Translations under genes and position numbers: made by a program | The notes under the pieces: generated by a model | Databases searched by the model: none | What the model was told of the DNA's origin: nothing | The model's input: only the letters and a program-made list of their open reading frames with translations | Shown: positions 63,216 through 64,000 of the stretch, piece after piece | Position numbering within the stretch: position 1 is the stretch's first letter | Layout of the letters: each line of letters starts with the position of its first letter | NCBI GenBank assembly: GCA_035378955.1 | Contig: DAOSUS010000002.1 | Span: forward strand, 48,231 to 112,230 | Direction: 5' to 3' | Length of the DNA: 64,000 nt | Source of the DNA: Candidatus Hydrogenedens sp. | GTDB lineage: Bacteria; Hydrogenedentota; Hydrogenedentia; Hydrogenedentales; Hydrogenedentaceae

Positions 63216-64000
63216 TTATCCACGAACGGAAACAGGCTTTTGTTCCTTAACCGATTCTATCTCTGCTTCGATAAGGAGCAATGTTTTATATGCTTCCTCG
63301 GATGGAATAATATCCGAATCGCGGTCTTTTTGTAAACATTCCAGAAAGTGTTTTAATTCTCCTTCGTAACCATCTCCTTTGAGAACTTTAATCGGTTTGG
63401 GTTTACCTCGATTGGGATAATAAGTGAGCGATAAATCGCGAGACATTTCCAGAGTTCCCTGTTCCATTGCAATGGTAAAAGTCATCGAGAAAGGATAAGT
63501 CGTGCTATATTCCCAGGCTCCTTCCGCAACAACCCAATGGCGGTCTGGATAATTATAACTGGTAATAATATGGTCAATTCCTCCCGGGGCAAGACTTACA
63601 CCCAAACTCTGAACAGTCTTGGGTTTGCCAAATAAATAGCGAACAAAATCTGCATCGTGAATATGAAGGTCAAGGGCACATCGGCCAGAGTGTTGTGAAG
63701 ATTGAAGCCAATTTTGCCAACTCCAACCGGGAAGAGGACTAATCCTGCTAAATTTTGCTGTACGCACTTTCCCATATTTGCCGCTCTCAACCATTTCTTT
63801 TGCAACGATGTAAGAGGGCCAGAACCGAATGCAATGAGCAATGTATAAATGCCTTTTGTATTTCTTTGCGGCTTTTATCATTTCCATTGCTTCGGTGGAG
63901 GTGCGAGCCATAGGCTTTTCACAAATTACATGTTTCCCTGCTTGAAATGCTTGTATTGTAGTAGGAGCGTGAGCAGGTGTGGGTAATGTTATATCTAATA
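63216..64000 (-). CDS. Gfo/Idh/MocA family oxidoreductase, 5' end off the window
   Basis: The frame is open to the right edge. The internal Met at 63911 is not the start, because the upstream codons read AFQAGKHVICEKPMARTS, which includes the family motif CEKP with the catalytic Lys. About 261 residues are present, comprising the end of the Rossmann domain and the C-terminal domain (CALDLHIHDADFVRYLFGKP with candidate active-site Asp and His). No Tat signal can be judged. It probably acts on a cyclitol or sugar derivative. The 3' end is followed by tandem 9-mers. Confidence 0.9.
   Translation of the reverse strand, partial: LDITLPTPAHAPTTIQAFQAGKHVICEKPMARTSTEAMEMIKAAKKYKRHLYIAHCIRFWPSYIVAKEMVESGKYGKVRTAKFSRISPLPGWSWQNWLQSSQHSGRCALDLHIHDADFVRYLFGKPKTVQSLGVSLAPGGIDHIITSYNYPDRHWVVAEGAWEYSTTYPFSMTFTIAMEQGTLEMSRDLSLTYYPNRGKPKPIKVLKGDGYEGELKHFLECLQKDRDSDIIPSEEAYKTLLLIEAEIESVKEQKPVSVRG

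Noticed and set aside
1..64000. tRNA, rRNA, CRISPR arrays, insertion sequences, prophage
   Set aside because: I looked in the gaps for tRNA T-loop motifs, evenly spaced direct repeats and transposase or integrase motifs and found none that I could support.

Overview
The window is a low-GC (roughly 40 %) bacterial chromosome segment with about 55 genes on both strands and no rRNA, tRNA, CRISPR array, phage or insertion sequence that I can recognise. The mix suggests an uncultured Gram-negative lineage near the Planctomycetota/PVC group or candidate phylum Hydrogenedentota. It combines Tat-exported Gfo/Idh/MocA oxidoreductases, DUF1080 proteins, a GxGYxYP protein, a Ser/Thr kinase fused to a formylglycine-enzyme-like domain, a DUF4914 PEPCK-like protein and bactofilin. 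This placement is inference from gene content only.

Layout. 1-6.1 kb: a truncated oligogalacturonate-lyase-like gene, an M42 aminopeptidase, an M23 peptidase-bactofilin pair, a pseudo-receiver/Fis regulator and a MATE exporter. 6.2-9.9 kb: two exported proteins, rpsU, and a cation/proton antiporter behind a fluoride riboswitch. 10.1-16.5 kb: housekeeping genes gap-pgk and rpsO-pnp-M16 peptidase. 16.6-31.1 kb: signalling and metabolism (tandem HD/HD-GYP, XRE-cupin, nucleotide-sugar dehydrogenase, DUF4914, a large exported glycosidase-like protein, a chemoreceptor, a lone VirB11-like ATPase, kinase-FGE fusion). 31.2-38.7 kb: a minus-strand carbohydrate locus (GxGYxYP, HEAT-DUF1080 fusion, Tat Gfo/Idh/MocA, sugar-type MFS transporter). 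39.0-46.4 kb: recA with a palindromic operator candidate, an AsmA-like protein, a zinc-ribbon protein, a SPOR protein, ketopantoate reductase and a DUF374 acyltransferase. 46.4-52.3 kb: membrane and surface proteins ending in a GLUG-PASTA-EF-hand protein with a Cys-TM-basic tail.

The most novel part is 52.56-59.28 kb. Five short genes, four of them too short or too overlapped to be found by routine ORF calling, encode 39-68 residue peptides. They share an N-terminal motif [HR]-I-[KRQ]-x-x-T, a single amphipathic or hydrophobic helix and, in four, a Ser/Thr-rich tail. They are followed by six tightly packed, mostly overlapping genes: two divergent GNAT proteins, a CPBP intramembrane protease, an ABC ATPase, an ABC-2 permease and a 613-residue protein. 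That last protein has a PqqD-like N-terminus, a barrel-like middle without any radical-SAM CxxxCxxC motif, a SPASM-type Cys cluster and a third GNAT-like domain. I read this as a candidate RiPP-like peptide modification and export system with an unusual non-radical-SAM SPASM protein.

59.6-64 kb: a degenerate HD-GYP protein, a DUF2569-like membrane protein, recD2 and a truncated Gfo/Idh/MocA gene. Two intergenic regions here hold short tandem repeats with a 9-nt period.
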